DNA of 64,000 nt from Rhodanobacteraceae bacterium (lineage in GTDB: Bacteria > Pseudomonadota > Gammaproteobacteria > Xanthomonadales > Rhodanobacteraceae). Where the stretch lies: positions 1,860,001-1,924,000 of the forward strand of contig CP126531.1 in NCBI GenBank assembly GCA_030167125.1, read 5' to 3'. The notes under the pieces were generated by a model, which saw only the letters and a program-made list of their open reading frames with translations, ran no database searches and was not told the DNA's origin. Below are positions 24,688 to 36,923 of this stretch, piece by piece. The first letter of the stretch is position 1. Every line of letters starts with the position of its first letter. The position numbers and the translations under genes are program-made.

Positions 24688-24847
24688 CGAACCGCTCCAT
24701 GTCGCCGCTGCACGCCGCGGCGCCGCGAGCCTAGCGAGGGCGCCGCATCGATGTCAAAAACGCCGCGGCGCCACTTCCACCTCGTCTTCACGCACAATGC
24801 GTAGGATTCGAACGTCGGCCGGCATCGCGCCGAAGGAGACCTGCAGG

Positions 24848-25984
24848 ATGACCGCCCCAGCTTCCGCCAACGCGTCGCGTCAAGACGCCGAAGCCTACCA
24901 GGAGCGCATTCTCCCCGCGGTATCACGCACCTTCGCGTTGACGATCCCGCAACTCGATCCGCGCCTGCGCACGGTGATCGCCAACGCGTACCTGTTGTGC
25001 CGCATCGCGGACACCATCGAGGACGAACGATCGCTCGCCGGCGACGTGAAGCAGCAGTTCCATGACCGCTTCACGCGCGTGGTCGCATCGACCGAAGATC
25101 CGGCGTCGTTCGCGCGCGACCTCGCGCCGCTGCTGCACGGCAACACGCTCGATGCGGAACGCGACCTGGTGACGCACACGCCCGAGATCATCGAGGTCAC
25201 CGATGGTTTCAACCTCGCGCAGCGCGAATCGCTGGCGCGCTGCATCCGCATCATGTGCACCGGCATGCCGAGCTTCGAACGCCGCGCCAGCACCGCCGGC
25301 CTCGCGGACATGCGCGAGATGGACCGCTATTGCTATTACGTCGCCGGCGTCGTCGGGCAGACGCTGACGGATTTGTTCTGCGACTACTCGCCGCGCATCG
25401 CCGAACGGCGCGAGGCGATGTCCGGGCTGGATGTGTCGTTCGGCCAGGGCCTGCAGATGACCAACATCCTCAAGGATTTCTGGGAAGACCGCGAGCGCGG
25501 CGTGTGCTGGCTGCCGCACGACCTGTTCGCGCGCGCCGGCGTGGAACTGCAGGACATCCGCCGCGGCGACGTGCCCGATGCATTCGGCGAGGGCTACGCG
25601 CAGTTGATCGGCGTCGCGCACAGCCATTTGCGCAACGCGCTCGACTACACGCTGCTGATTCCCGAAAAGGAAGTCGGCATCCGCCGCTTTTGTTTGATCG
25701 CGGTGGGACTGGCGATGCGCACGCTCGCCTCGATCCTCGCCAAGCCGGATTTCACGGCCGCCACGCAGGTGAAAGTGTCGCGTCAGGTGGTGAAGAAGAT
25801 CGTCATCGTCACGCGGCTGTTCGCCGGCTACAGCCGCGTGCTGCAAGGCTGGTTCGCGCGGATGGCGGAAGGCTTGCCGCTGCAGGCGCTGGCCGCCGAC
25901 TGGGGCGGCCTGCTGCCCGATCCGCGCTCGGCGTGGCCGCACGGCGACGGCCGCGGGCCGGCGCACGTCGTCACCGTGAAGTGA
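24848..25984 (+). CDS. Squalene synthase (squalene/phytoene synthase family)
   Basis: A 378-residue head-to-head prenyl synthase. Asp-rich motifs are CRIADTIEDE (51-60) and MTNILKDFWEDRERGVCW (204-221), with YCYYVAGVVGQTLTDLF (161-177) between them. The size and the single protein suggest a one-step squalene synthase converting two FPP to squalene, rather than the three-gene HpnC/D/E route; no hpnC, hpnD or hpnE gene is in the window. A good ribosome site (GAAGGAG) precedes ATG 24848. It starts the hopanoid operon, with squalene-hopene cyclase four bases downstream. Confidence 0.85.
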   Translation: MTAPASANASRQDAEAYQERILPAVSRTFALTIPQLDPRLRTVIANAYLLCRIADTIEDERSLAGDVKQQFHDRFTRVVASTEDPASFARDLAPLLHGNTLDAERDLVTHTPEIIEVTDGFNLAQRESLARCIRIMCTGMPSFERRASTAGLADMREMDRYCYYVAGVVGQTLTDLFCDYSPRIAERREAMSGLDVSFGQGLQMTNILKDFWEDRERGVCWLPHDLFARAGVELQDIRRGDVPDAFGEGYAQLIGVAHSHLRNALDYTLLIPEKEVGIRRFCLIAVGLAMRTLASILAKPDFTAATQVKVSRQVVKKIVIVTRLFAGYSRVLQGWFARMAEGLPLQALAADWGGLLPDPRSAWPHGDGRGPAHVVTVK

Positions 25985-25988
25985 AGCA

Positions 25989-27935
25989 ATGCCCATGGCT
26001 CCCGACTCCGGCGCTCCGCACGCAGGCCCGACCGCTCGCAGCCAGCCTGCCGCGCGCGATCGCCTCGCCGCGGCCATCGAGGCTGCGCGCACGCGCATCC
26101 TCGAGCGCCAGCGCGCGGACGGTTGCTGGCAGTACGAGCTGGAAGCCGATTGCACGATTCCCGCCGAATACATCCTGATGCTGCACTACCTCGGCGAATC
26201 CGATCGCCTGCTGGAATCGCGGCTCGCCGAATACCTGCGCGGTCACCAGTCGCGCGACGGCGGTTGGCCGCTGTATCCCGGCGGCGCGCTGGACGTGAGT
26301 TGCAGCGTGAAATGCTATTTCGCGCTGAAGCTGGCCGGCGACCGCGCCGACGCGCCGCACATGGCGCGCGCGCGCTCGGCGATCCTCGCGCACGGCGGCG
26401 CCGCGCGCAGCAATGTGTTCACGCGCATCGCGCTGGCGCTGTTCGGCGAACTGCCTTGGCGCGGCGTGCCGTTCCTGCCGGTGGAGATCGTGCTGCTGCC
26501 GCGCTGGTTCCCGTTCAACCTTTCCAAGGTGTCGTACTGGTCGCGCACCGTGATGGTGCCGCTGTCGGTGCTGACCACGCTGAAACCGCGCGCGGCCAAT
26601 CCGCTGGACGTGCACATCCGCGAGCTGTTCGTGACGCCGCCGGAGCAGGAGCCGCATTATTTCCATCCGCGTTCGCTGTTGAACCGCGTGCTGTTCGCCT
26701 GCGAGCAGATCGCGCGGCGCTTCGAATCCTTGATCCCGAACCGCGTGCGCCGGCATGCATTGAGGCGCGCCGAAGCATGGATCCTGGAACGCCGCAACGG
26801 CGAGGGCGGGCTGGGCGCGATCTTCCCCGCGATGGTCAACGCCTACGAAGCACTCGCCTTGCTTGGCTATCCCGCCAGCCATCCCGCCCGCCGCGAAACG
26901 CGCAAGGCCATCGACGATTTGCTGGTGGTGCACGACGACGACGCCTGGTGCCAACCCTGCGTGTCGCCCGTTTGGGACACCGGACTCACCTGCCTCGCGA
27001 TGCAGGAGGACGGCAGTGCGCCGGCCGCGGCGATCGAGCGCGCGCTCGACTGGTTGACCGCGCGCCAGCTGCTGGACGAATCGGGCGACTGGCGCAGCTA
27101 TCGCCCGGATCTTCGCGGTGGCGGCTGGGCGTTCCAGTTCAAGAACGATGCCTACCCCGATCTCGACGACACCGCGGTGGCCGCGCGTGCGCTGCACCGG
27201 TCGCCGCGGCGCGCGCAGTTCGCGCATGCCATCGAACGCGCCGCCGACTGGCTGGTCGGCATGCAATCGCGCAACGGCGGCTTCGCCGCGTTCGATGCCG
27301 ACAACGATCATCAATGGCTCAACCAGATTCCGTTCGCCGACCACGGCGCGCTGCTCGATCCGCCCACCAGCGACGTCAGCGGTCGCGTGCTGACGCTGCT
27401 GTCGCTGCTCGGCCGCGCGTCCGATCGCGAAGCGCGCGAGCGCGTGCTGCGTTTCCTGCTCGACGAGCAGACGCCGGAAGGCGCGTGGTTCGGACGCTGG
27501 GGCACCAATTACATCTACGGCACCTGGTCAGTGCTGGTGGCGTTGCGCGCGGCCGGCATGGCGACGGACGAAGCGCCGATCCGCCGCGCGGTGACGTGGC
27601 TGAAATCCGTGCAGCAGGCCGACGGCGGCTGGGGCGAGGGCAACGACAGTTACTTGAATCCGGAATTGCGCGGGCGCGGTGCGCGCAGCGGACCCGCGCA
27701 AACCGCGTGGGCATTGCTGGCGCTGATGTCGGCCGGCGAAGGCGGCGGCCGCGCGGTCGCGCGCGGCATCGAATTCCTCATCCGCACCCAGATCGGCGGC
27801 GAGTGGCACGACGCGCGCTTCAACGCGCCGGGTTTCCCGCGCGTGTTCTATCTGAAGTACCACGGCTACAGCCGCTACTTTCCTTATTGGGCGCTGGTGC
27901 GCTTCCGCAATGTCAACGCCGGGCGGCCCCACTGA
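25989..27935 (+). CDS. shc: Squalene-hopene cyclase
   Basis: Class II triterpene cyclase of 648 residues that folds squalene to hopene/hopanol at the inner membrane. The catalytic DxDD acid motif is D391-L-D-D394 (YPDLDDTAV). Multiple QW repeats are present (for example QSRDGGWPLY, QQADGGWGEG), and the GTWSVLVALRA/YHGYSRYFPYWAL regions near the end are typical. Length is normal. It overlaps hpnG by 26 bases, indicating tight coupling. Confidence 0.95.
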   Translation: MPMAPDSGAPHAGPTARSQPAARDRLAAAIEAARTRILERQRADGCWQYELEADCTIPAEYILMLHYLGESDRLLESRLAEYLRGHQSRDGGWPLYPGGALDVSCSVKCYFALKLAGDRADAPHMARARSAILAHGGAARSNVFTRIALALFGELPWRGVPFLPVEIVLLPRWFPFNLSKVSYWSRTVMVPLSVLTTLKPRAANPLDVHIRELFVTPPEQEPHYFHPRSLLNRVLFACEQIARRFESLIPNRVRRHALRRAEAWILERRNGEGGLGAIFPAMVNAYEALALLGYPASHPARRETRKAIDDLLVVHDDDAWCQPCVSPVWDTGLTCLAMQEDGSAPAAAIERALDWLTARQLLDESGDWRSYRPDLRGGGWAFQFKNDAYPDLDDTAVAARALHRSPRRAQFAHAIERAADWLVGMQSRNGGFAAFDADNDHQWLNQIPFADHGALLDPPTSDVSGRVLTLLSLLGRASDREARERVLRFLLDEQTPEGAWFGRWGTNYIYGTWSVLVALRAAGMATDEAPIRRAVTWLKSVQQADGGWGEGNDSYLNPELRGRGARSGPAQTAWALLALMSAGEGGGRAVARGIEFLIRTQIGGEWHDARFNAPGFPRVFYLKYHGYSRYFPYWALVRFRNVNAGRPH

Positions 27936-28626
27936 AGGCACGGGTCTCGTCGTCGCGCTTCCCGCCGAAGCGCACAGCCTCGGCATGCACGGCATGCATC
28001 CCGGTGATTGCACGCGCTGGCGCGACGGCTGGATCGCGGTGTCCGGCATCGGTCCGCACAACGCCATGCGCGCCGCGGAACGCCTGCTCGGCCGCGGCGT
28101 CGCGCGGCTGGCGAACTGGGGCGTGGCGGGCGCGCTGGATTCCACGCTGGCCGCGGGCGATGTGTTGGTCGCCGACCGCATCCGCTACACGTACGACGAT
28201 CCGGGTTTCGCCACCGATGCTGCTGCAAGTGATCGGTTGGCCGCCACGCTTTCCGGCGCGCTGCGCGTGCGCCGCGGCGCGCTATGGTCGACGGTGCAAC
28301 CGATCGCGACGCCCGCGGAAAAACAGGCGCTGGCCGAACGCAGCGGTGCGATCGTGGTGGACATGGAAGCCGCGCCAATCGCCGCGGTGGCACTGCGCGC
28401 GAAGCTGCCGTTCGTCGCGGTGAAGGCGATTTGCGATCCCGCCGGACGCGCACTGCCCGCGGGCATCGTGCGCGCGCTTGACGGCGCCGACGAAGGCTGG
28501 ACGCCGCGCATGGTCGCGGCAATCGCGTTCGGCGGCCCGGCCACATGGCGCGCGACGTACGCGCTGACGCGCGACTTCCGCCGCGCGCGCCGTTCGCTCG
28601 CGACCGCCGCAGCACTCGCTGCATGA
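27910..28626 (+). CDS. hpnG: Hopanoid-associated nucleoside phosphorylase HpnG
   Basis: Phosphorylase-superfamily protein of 238 residues. In hopanoid makers HpnG removes adenine from adenosylhopane to give phosphoribohopane. Visible features are VALPAEAHSLG at the N-terminus, ISGIGPHNA-like VSGIGPHNAMRAAE, NWGVAGAL, and the substrate region IVVDMEAAPIAAVA with the conserved Glu, then VKAICDPAGR. It sits between shc and hpnA, overlapping both. Confidence 0.88.
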   Translation: MSTPGGPTEGTGLVVALPAEAHSLGMHGMHPGDCTRWRDGWIAVSGIGPHNAMRAAERLLGRGVARLANWGVAGALDSTLAAGDVLVADRIRYTYDDPGFATDAAASDRLAATLSGALRVRRGALWSTVQPIATPAEKQALAERSGAIVVDMEAAPIAAVALRAKLPFVAVKAICDPAGRALPAGIVRALDGADEGWTPRMVAAIAFGGPATWRATYALTRDFRRARRSLATAAALAA

Positions 28627-29615
28627 GCGCACCCATCCTCGTCAGCGGCGCCAACGGATTCGTCGGCTCGGCCGTGGTGCGCGCGTTGTTGCGCCATGGC
28701 TATCCAGTGCGCGCGCTGGCGCGTGCGTCGAGCGATACGGCGAACCTCGATGGCCTCGACGTCGAGATCGTGCGCGGCGATCTGCTCGATCCATCTTCAT
28801 TGGAACGCGCGCTGCGGGATTGCGCAGGCCTGTTTCACGTCGCGGCGGATTACCGGTTGTGGGCGCGCGATCCGCGCGAGATCGGCAAGGCCAACGTGCG
28901 CGGCACGCACAACATCCTGCTGGCCGCACAACGCGGCGGCGTGCGGCGCATCGTGCACACCTCCAGCGTCGCGACGCTGGGCCTGCATCACGACGGCACA
29001 CCGTCCAACGAAGACACCCCGGTGCATCTCGCCGACATGATCGGCGCGTACAAGCGTTCCAAGTTCCTGTCCGAAGCGCTGGTGCGGCGCTGCGTGCGCG
29101 CGGGCAGCGACATCGTGATCGTGAACCCCGCCGCGCCGGTCGGACCGCGCGACCGCAAGCCCACGCCGACCGGACGCATGATCCTCGATGCCGCGCGCGG
29201 ACGCATGCCCGCATTCGTCGATACTGGGCTGTGCATCGTGCACGTGGACGACGTGGCCGAAGGCCACGTGCTCGCCTACGAACGCGGGCAGCGCGGACGC
29301 CGTTACGTGCTGGGCGGCGAGAACATGAGCCTGCGGTCGATCCTCGGCGCGGTCGCCGAGCTGACAGGCCGCCGCAAGCCCTGGCTACAGCTGCCGCACG
29401 CCGCGGTGCTGCCGGTCGCTCACGTGGCCGAGGCGTGGGCGCGCATGACCGGCGTTGCGCCGAACATCACGGTGGATGGCGTGAAGCTGGCGCGGCACCG
29501 GATGTATTTTTCGAGCGCGCGCGCCGAAGCCGAACTCGGCTACCGCGCACGCCCGGCGCGGGAAGCGCTGGCCGACGCAATACAATGGTTCCGGGACAAC
29601 GGATACCTTCGATGA
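28623..29615 (+). CDS. hpnA: Hopanoid-associated NAD-dependent epimerase HpnA
   Basis: Extended short-chain dehydrogenase/epimerase fold, 330 residues. Nucleotide motif VSGANGFVGSAVV (residues 6-18) and active-site YKRSK preceded by HTSSVATLG. HpnA is the sugar epimerase-like gene found in most hopanoid clusters; its exact reaction in side-chain assembly is not settled. ATGA overlaps at both ends (hpnG and mvaD) show it is one transcription unit with the mevalonate genes. Confidence 0.87.
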   Translation: MSAPILVSGANGFVGSAVVRALLRHGYPVRALARASSDTANLDGLDVEIVRGDLLDPSSLERALRDCAGLFHVAADYRLWARDPREIGKANVRGTHNILLAAQRGGVRRIVHTSSVATLGLHHDGTPSNEDTPVHLADMIGAYKRSKFLSEALVRRCVRAGSDIVIVNPAAPVGPRDRKPTPTGRMILDAARGRMPAFVDTGLCIVHVDDVAEGHVLAYERGQRGRRYVLGGENMSLRSILGAVAELTGRRKPWLQLPHAAVLPVAHVAEAWARMTGVAPNITVDGVKLARHRMYFSSARAEAELGYRARPAREALADAIQWFRDNGYLR

Positions 29616-30607
29616 CTTCGCCAATCCGGCAGGCCACCGCACAAGCACAACCGAACATCGCGCTGGTCAAATACTGGGGCAAGCGCGATGCCGCGCTGAA
29701 CCTGCCGGCCGCGGGTTCGCTGTCGATCACGCTGGACGCGCTGCACACGCGCACGCGCGTGCGCTTCGATGACGCGCTTGACGCCGACGACATCACGTTG
29801 AACGGCGAGCGCGACGCTAAGCAAAGCCGCAAGGTCGGCGCGTTCCTCGATCTGTTCCGCGCGCGCGCGGGCGTGACGACGCGCGCGCACGTCGAATCCA
29901 CCAATGACTTCCCGACCGGCGCGGGATTGGCATCGTCGGCGTCCGGTTTCGCGGCACTCGCGGTCGCCGTCGATCGCGCCTTGGGATTGCATCTCGACGC
30001 ACACGAGCTTTCGATGCTGGCGCGGCGCGGCTCGGGTTCCGCCGCGCGTTCGATCTTCGGCGGCTTCGTGGAAATGGCGCCGGGCGTGCGCGACGATGGC
30101 CAGGATGCCTTCGCGGCGCCGCTGCTGGACGCGTCCGCATGGCCGTTGAAGGTCGTAGTCGCGATCACCAGCCGCACGAAAAAGGCTGTCGATTCGCGCG
30201 CCGGCATGGAAACCTCGCAGCGCACCTCGCCGTATTACCGCGACTGGGTCGCAACGGTGCCGCGCGACCTCGCGGCTGCGCGCGATGCGGTGCGGGCGCG
30301 CGACTTCGACAAGCTCGCCGAGATCAGCGAAGCGAGTTGCCTTGCGATGCATGCGGTGATGCTGGCGACGCGTCCCGCGCTGATCTACTGGAACGGCGCC
30401 ACGCTCGATTGCATCCAGTGCATCCGCGCGCTGCGGCTTGGCGGCATCGGCGTGTTCTACACGGTCGACGCGGGCCCGCAGGTCAAGGCCGTGTGCCCGC
30501 CGGATGATGCGGCACGCGTCGCCGACGCCCTGCGCGATGTCGCGGGCGTCGAGGACGTGCTGATCAGCGGCCTCGGCGAAGGCGCGCGCATCGAGGACGG
30601 CGGTTGA
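29612..30607 (+). CDS. mvaD: Diphosphomevalonate decarboxylase
   Basis: GHMP-superfamily enzyme of 331 residues that converts mevalonate 5-diphosphate to IPP with ATP. Signatures are NIALVKYWGKRD (15-26), the phosphate-binding STNDFPTGAGLASSASG (96-112), ARRGSGSAARSIFGGFVE, and the catalytic Asp region VFYTVDAGPQVK. All expected motifs are present. First of four consecutive mevalonate-pathway genes, coupled to hpnA upstream and to phosphomevalonate kinase downstream. Confidence 0.93.
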   Translation: MTSPIRQATAQAQPNIALVKYWGKRDAALNLPAAGSLSITLDALHTRTRVRFDDALDADDITLNGERDAKQSRKVGAFLDLFRARAGVTTRAHVESTNDFPTGAGLASSASGFAALAVAVDRALGLHLDAHELSMLARRGSGSAARSIFGGFVEMAPGVRDDGQDAFAAPLLDASAWPLKVVVAITSRTKKAVDSRAGMETSQRTSPYYRDWVATVPRDLAAARDAVRARDFDKLAEISEASCLAMHAVMLATRPALIYWNGATLDCIQCIRALRLGGIGVFYTVDAGPQVKAVCPPDDAARVADALRDVAGVEDVLISGLGEGARIEDGG

Positions 30608-31629
30608 CGCGCATCGTCGCCAGCGCGCCCGGCAAGCTGGTGCTGCTGGGCGAATACGCGGTGCTGGAAGGCGCGCCGGCGCTGGTGATGGCGGTGGATC
30701 GGCGCGCGCGAGCAACGCTCGCGAACATCGACGGCGATTGCTGGGAGATCGTTTCACCGACGCTCGGGTTGCATGCGCGGCTGCGACTGCGCGGCCATGA
30801 AGCCGCATGGATCGGCACGGCGCCTGCCGAGCTCGAATGGACCGCCACCCTGCTCGCACGATTTCCGCAAGCGCGAGCATTGCCGCCTTGCCGCATCGAA
30901 CTCGACAGCGACGCGTTTCATCTCGAACACGCCGGCGCACGCACCAAACTCGGCCTGGGTTCCAGCGCCGCGCTCGCCGTCGCGCTGCTCGGCGCCTTGC
31001 ATGCGCACGCGAACCTCGCGCCGCCAACTCTCGGCGAAGCCATCGCCGCGCATCGTGCAATCCAGCACGGACAGGGCAGCGGCATCGACATCGCGGCGTC
31101 GCTGAAAGGCGGCTTGTCGCGCTTCGCGTTGCACGACGACACCGCGCGCGCCGCGCCGCAGCAACTGCCCGACGGCCTGCGCTGGTGCTGCGTCTACAGC
31201 GGCCGCCCGGCATCCACCCGCGCGATGTTGCAAACCGTTGCCGCATGGCGTGAACGCGAGCCCACCGCGTTCGCGCAGCGCACCCGTGAACTCGCTACAA
31301 TTTCTTCACGCGGCATCGACGCCATGACCGCCAACGATGCCACGGCCTTCCTGTCCAGCTTCCACGATTACGCCGGTGCCTTGGCGCGCTTCGGCGAGGC
31401 CGCGGGTGCTGACATCGCCAGCCGCGAGCATCGGGCGATCGCCGCGATCGCCGCGGAGTGCGGCTGTTTCTACAAGAGCTGCGGTGCGGGCGGCGGTGAC
31501 GTGGGCGTCACGTTCGCCGTGGAAGATGTGCGGTTGCGGGCGTTCGCCGGGCGCGTGGTGCAGGCGGGATTTCCCGTGATCGATCTGGAAGCGGACCCGA
31601 AGGGTCTGGAGGTTGTATCAAGCGTTTGA
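30604..31629 (+). CDS. Phosphomevalonate kinase
   Basis: GHMP kinase of 341 residues. N-terminal SAPGKLVLLGEYAVLEGAPA, P-loop TKLGLGSSAALAVALLGAL (about 117-135), HGQGSGIDIAASLKGGL, and the C-terminal KSCGAGGGDVGVTF. The EYAVLEGAPA and GQGSGIDIAAS forms fit phosphomevalonate kinases, and the mevalonate kinase step is already supplied by the next gene. A TTG start overlaps the mvaD stop; no better start is seen. It would make mevalonate 5-diphosphate for mvaD. Confidence 0.86.
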   Translation: MTRIVASAPGKLVLLGEYAVLEGAPALVMAVDRRARATLANIDGDCWEIVSPTLGLHARLRLRGHEAAWIGTAPAELEWTATLLARFPQARALPPCRIELDSDAFHLEHAGARTKLGLGSSAALAVALLGALHAHANLAPPTLGEAIAAHRAIQHGQGSGIDIAASLKGGLSRFALHDDTARAAPQQLPDGLRWCCVYSGRPASTRAMLQTVAAWREREPTAFAQRTRELATISSRGIDAMTANDATAFLSSFHDYAGALARFGEAAGADIASREHRAIAAIAAECGCFYKSCGAGGGDVGVTFAVEDVRLRAFAGRVVQAGFPVIDLEADPKGLEVVSSV

Positions 31630-31651
31630 GGCTTTGCCCAAGGATTCCAAG

Positions 31652-33902
<2,251 letters not shown>

Positions 33903-33910
<8 letters not shown>

Positions 33911-34505
33911 GCGCGAAGATAATCGCGTCGTTTCGTTCGATTCGGAGCGATTGATCCTGGTCGACGAAGCCGATCGCGAGATCGGCCACGCCAGCAAGGC
34001 CGACGCGCACGCCGGCCGCGGCATCCTGCACCGCGCGTTCTCGCTGTTCGTGTTCAACCCCGCGGGCGAACTGCTGTTGCAGCAGCGCGCGGCATCGAAA
34101 CCGCTGTGGCCCGGTTACTGGGCCAACAGCTGCTGCAGCCATCCGCGCGGCGGCGAAGACATGGACACCGCGACGCAACGCCGCCTGCGCGAGGAATTGG
34201 GCTTCACCTGCGCGCTCGAATACGTCTACAAGTTCCAGTACCACGCCGAGTACGGCGATGCCGGTTCGGAAACCGAACTGTGCTGGGTATACGTCGGCGT
34301 GTCCGACGCGCCGGTGCGCGTCAACGACACCGAGATCGCCGCGTGGCGCTACGTGAAACCCGAAACGCTGGACCGCGAGATCGCCGAATCACCCGAGCGC
34401 TTCACGCCCTGGCTGAAGATGGAATGGCAGCGTTTGCGTGGCGAATTCGCGGACCGTCTGCCGGTGGCCAACGGCGAACCGCCACGGCGCCAGCGCGAAG
34501 CCTGA
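33903..34505 (+). CDS. idi: Isopentenyl-diphosphate delta-isomerase, type I
   Basis: Nudix-fold IPP isomerase of 200 residues. Catalytic Cys in ANSCCSHPRGGE, the Nudix-like LREELGF helix, and the paired Glu of GSETELCWVYVG. H28 in GHASKADAH and H43 in ILHRAF are metal ligands. A TTG start overlaps the fusion gene and is preceded by GGAGAG. It supplies DMAPP, which an organism making IPP only through mevalonate must obtain this way. Last gene of the mevalonate block. Confidence 0.92.
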
Positions 34506-34652
34506 TCTCCAGGCGGCTGTCTGCGCACGGCGCTGAAACCGCGATGAATCGCGGCCGCGGCGCCTCAACGCCGCGTTGACACGTGGCAGTCCACCATGAC
34601 GACAGGCTGGCGCTGCGCATCGCGCGGCCCGCGAGCGCCACAGGAGACCCGC

Positions 34653-35786
34653 ATGTCGATTCCCATCCGCCAACAGTTGAAGGTCGCCCGCTACATCATC
34701 GGCCGGCGGCTGCGCGGCGTGAAGCGCTATCCTCTCACGCTGATGCTGGAGCCGCTGTTCCAGTGCAACCTCGCCTGCCCCGGCTGTGGCAAGATCGACT
34801 ACGACTCGCACATCCTGAAGCAGCGCTTGTCGGTCGAGGAATGCCTGGCGGCAGTCGACGAATGCGGCGCGCCGATGGTGTCGATCCCGGGCGGCGAGCC
34901 GCTGATCCACAAGGACATCAAGCAGATCGTCGAGGGTATCATCGCGCGCGGCAAGTACGTGTACCTGTGCACCAACGCGATCCTGCTGGAAAAGAAGCTC
35001 GACCTGTTCACGCCGTCGCCGCAGCTCACGTTCTCGGTGCACCTGGACGGCATGCGCGAACGCCACGATGAAAGCGTTGGTCGCGAAGGCATCTTCGATG
35101 TCGCGGTGTCGGCGATCCGCGCCGCCAAGCAGCGCGGCTTCCGCGTCAACATCAACACCACGCTGTTCACCACCGCGAAACCCGACGAAGTCGCCGAGTT
35201 CTTCGACTTCGCCACCAACGATTTGAGGGTGGATGGCATCACCGTGTCACCGGGTTACCACTACGAACACGCGCCGCGCCAGGACGTGTTCATGGGCCGG
35301 CGCCAGTCGAAGGAACTGTTCCGCAACATCTTCAAGCGCGCGAAGGCGAAGCGCAGCAAGTGGCCGCTGTCGCATTCCAGCCTGTTCCTCGATTTCGTGT
35401 GCGGCAACCAGGGCTATCAGTGCACCGCATGGAGCATGCCGTGCCGCAACGTGTTCGGCTGGCAGAAGCCGTGCTACCTGCTGGTCGACGAAGGCTACGC
35501 GTCGACCTTCAGCGACCTGATGGAAAAAACCGACTGGGACCGCTACGGCGTCGGCCGCAATCCGAAATGCGCGAACTGCATGGCGCACTGCGGCTTCGAA
35601 GGCACCGCAGCCGCCGACGCGTTCGCGCACCCGTTGAAGGCATTGTGGACGAGCCTGCGCGGGCCGAAGCTCAGCGGCCCGTTCGCGGCCGATCCGCCGA
35701 TCCTGTACGACACGCCGGAACCCAACCAGCGCCAACCGCACAGCACCATCCCGATCGCGCACTTCGGCGGCAGCGTCCAGCACTGA
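34653..35786 (+). CDS. hpnH: Radical SAM adenosyl-hopene transferase HpnH
   Basis: Radical SAM enzyme of 377 residues that adds the adenosyl group to diploptene, the first step of C35 hopanoid side-chain synthesis. The [4Fe-4S] motif is CNLACPGC (about 34-41), with SIPGGEPLIH after it, and a C-terminal cysteine group CANCMAHCGFEG. The start at 34653 follows an AGGAGA ribosome site. A 147-base gap separates it from idi, so it may have its own promoter. Product goes to HpnG. Confidence 0.93.
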   Translation: MSIPIRQQLKVARYIIGRRLRGVKRYPLTLMLEPLFQCNLACPGCGKIDYDSHILKQRLSVEECLAAVDECGAPMVSIPGGEPLIHKDIKQIVEGIIARGKYVYLCTNAILLEKKLDLFTPSPQLTFSVHLDGMRERHDESVGREGIFDVAVSAIRAAKQRGFRVNINTTLFTTAKPDEVAEFFDFATNDLRVDGITVSPGYHYEHAPRQDVFMGRRQSKELFRNIFKRAKAKRSKWPLSHSSLFLDFVCGNQGYQCTAWSMPCRNVFGWQKPCYLLVDEGYASTFSDLMEKTDWDRYGVGRNPKCANCMAHCGFEGTAAADAFAHPLKALWTSLRGPKLSGPFAADPPILYDTPEPNQRQPHSTIPIAHFGGSVQH

Positions 35787-35804
35787 CGCATTCAACCGGC
35801 GGCC

Positions 35805-36923
35805 ATGACCATCCTGATCCTCGCCGCCCTCGCACTGGCATGCTGGGCCGGCGTGTTGCTCGCGCCATGGGCCGCGTGGCTGTGCCGCGAACATCTCGAG
35901 CCGGATGCCGAACCCGTCGCGCCGCGCGATGATTTCACGATCCTGATTCCCGCGCGCAACGAAGCGCAGGTGATCGGCGGAACCTTGCGCGCGCTGGCGA
36001 TGGCAGCGCCGCACGCGCCGGTGGTCGTCGTCGACGATCAATCGACCGACGCCACTGCGCGCATCGCGCGTGACAGCGGCTTGCCGAATCTCGCGCTGAT
36101 CGCCGGTGCACCGCCGCCCGCCGGCTGGACCGGAAAGTTGTGGGCACTGCAGCAAGGCCTCGATCGCGTCACCACGACACGCGTGTTGCTGCTGGACGCC
36201 GACATCCGGCTCGCGCCCGGAATGCTCGCGCCCCTGCAACGCAAGGCCGACGAAGGTTGCGCGCTGGTCTCGCTGTGCGCCGAGCCATGCTGGGACGGCG
36301 TCGCCGCGCGCTGGCTGCTGCCAGCGTTCGTGTATTTCTTCAAACTGCTGTATCCGTTCGCGCTGGCCAACAGCGAACATTCGCGGATCGCCGCCGCGGC
36401 GGGCGGCGTGATCCTGGTCGATCGTGCCGCGTTGCTCGACGCCGGCGGTTTCGGCGCATGGCGCGACGCAATCATCGACGATTGCACGCTGGCCGCGTAC
36501 GTCAAGCGCACGGGTCATCGCTGCTGGATCGGGCTGAGCCATGGCGCCACCAGCCAGCGCCGCGCGGGTTTCGCGGACATCGCACACATGATCGCGCGCA
36601 CCGCGTTCGTGCAGTTGCGTGAATCGCTGCTGCTGACCGTCGCGGTTTCCGTCCTGCTGGTGGTGGCGTTCTGGATACCGGTGCTCGCGCTGGCGTTCGG
36701 ACCGGCGCACGCCACGCATGCGATCGGGTTGATCGTCGTCCTCGCGATGCTCGCGTGCTATTTGCCGACGCTGATGTACTACCGTCGCAACCCGTTGGCC
36801 GCGTTGCTGCTGCCGCTGGCCGCGACGTTCTTCCTCGCGGCAACCTGGTACTCGGCGTGGCGCGCCCTCGCCGGCACGCGCTCGGTATGGAAAGGGCGGC
36901 ACTACCAGCGTCGAGAGGCTTGA
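35805..36923 (+). CDS. hpnB: Hopanoid-associated glycosyltransferase HpnB
   Basis: Family 2 glycosyltransferase of 372 residues. N-terminal membrane segment (1-24), nucleotide-sugar domain with TILIPARNEAQVIGG and VVVDDQSTDATARIA, DxD motif LLLDADIRLAPG, acceptor-side DDCTLAAYVKRTGH, and several C-terminal TM segments (about 275-355). HpnB homologues lie in hopanoid clusters and are thought to act on the lipid head group. It ends immediately before the acyltransferase gene, with no gap. Confidence 0.85.
   Translation: MTILILAALALACWAGVLLAPWAAWLCREHLEPDAEPVAPRDDFTILIPARNEAQVIGGTLRALAMAAPHAPVVVVDDQSTDATARIARDSGLPNLALIAGAPPPAGWTGKLWALQQGLDRVTTTRVLLLDADIRLAPGMLAPLQRKADEGCALVSLCAEPCWDGVAARWLLPAFVYFFKLLYPFALANSEHSRIAAAAGGVILVDRAALLDAGGFGAWRDAIIDDCTLAAYVKRTGHRCWIGLSHGATSQRRAGFADIAHMIARTAFVQLRESLLLTVAVSVLLVVAFWIPVLALAFGPAHATHAIGLIVVLAMLACYLPTLMYYRRNPLAALLLPLAATFFLAATWYSAWRALAGTRSVWKGRHYQRREA

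Noticed and set aside
31613..31651. TTG 31613 as the start of the reductase-kinase fusion
   Set aside because: It lacks a ribosome site and adds residues not seen in reductases. ATG 31652 has AAGGA at good spacing, and the E83 numbering then matches the known class II enzyme.
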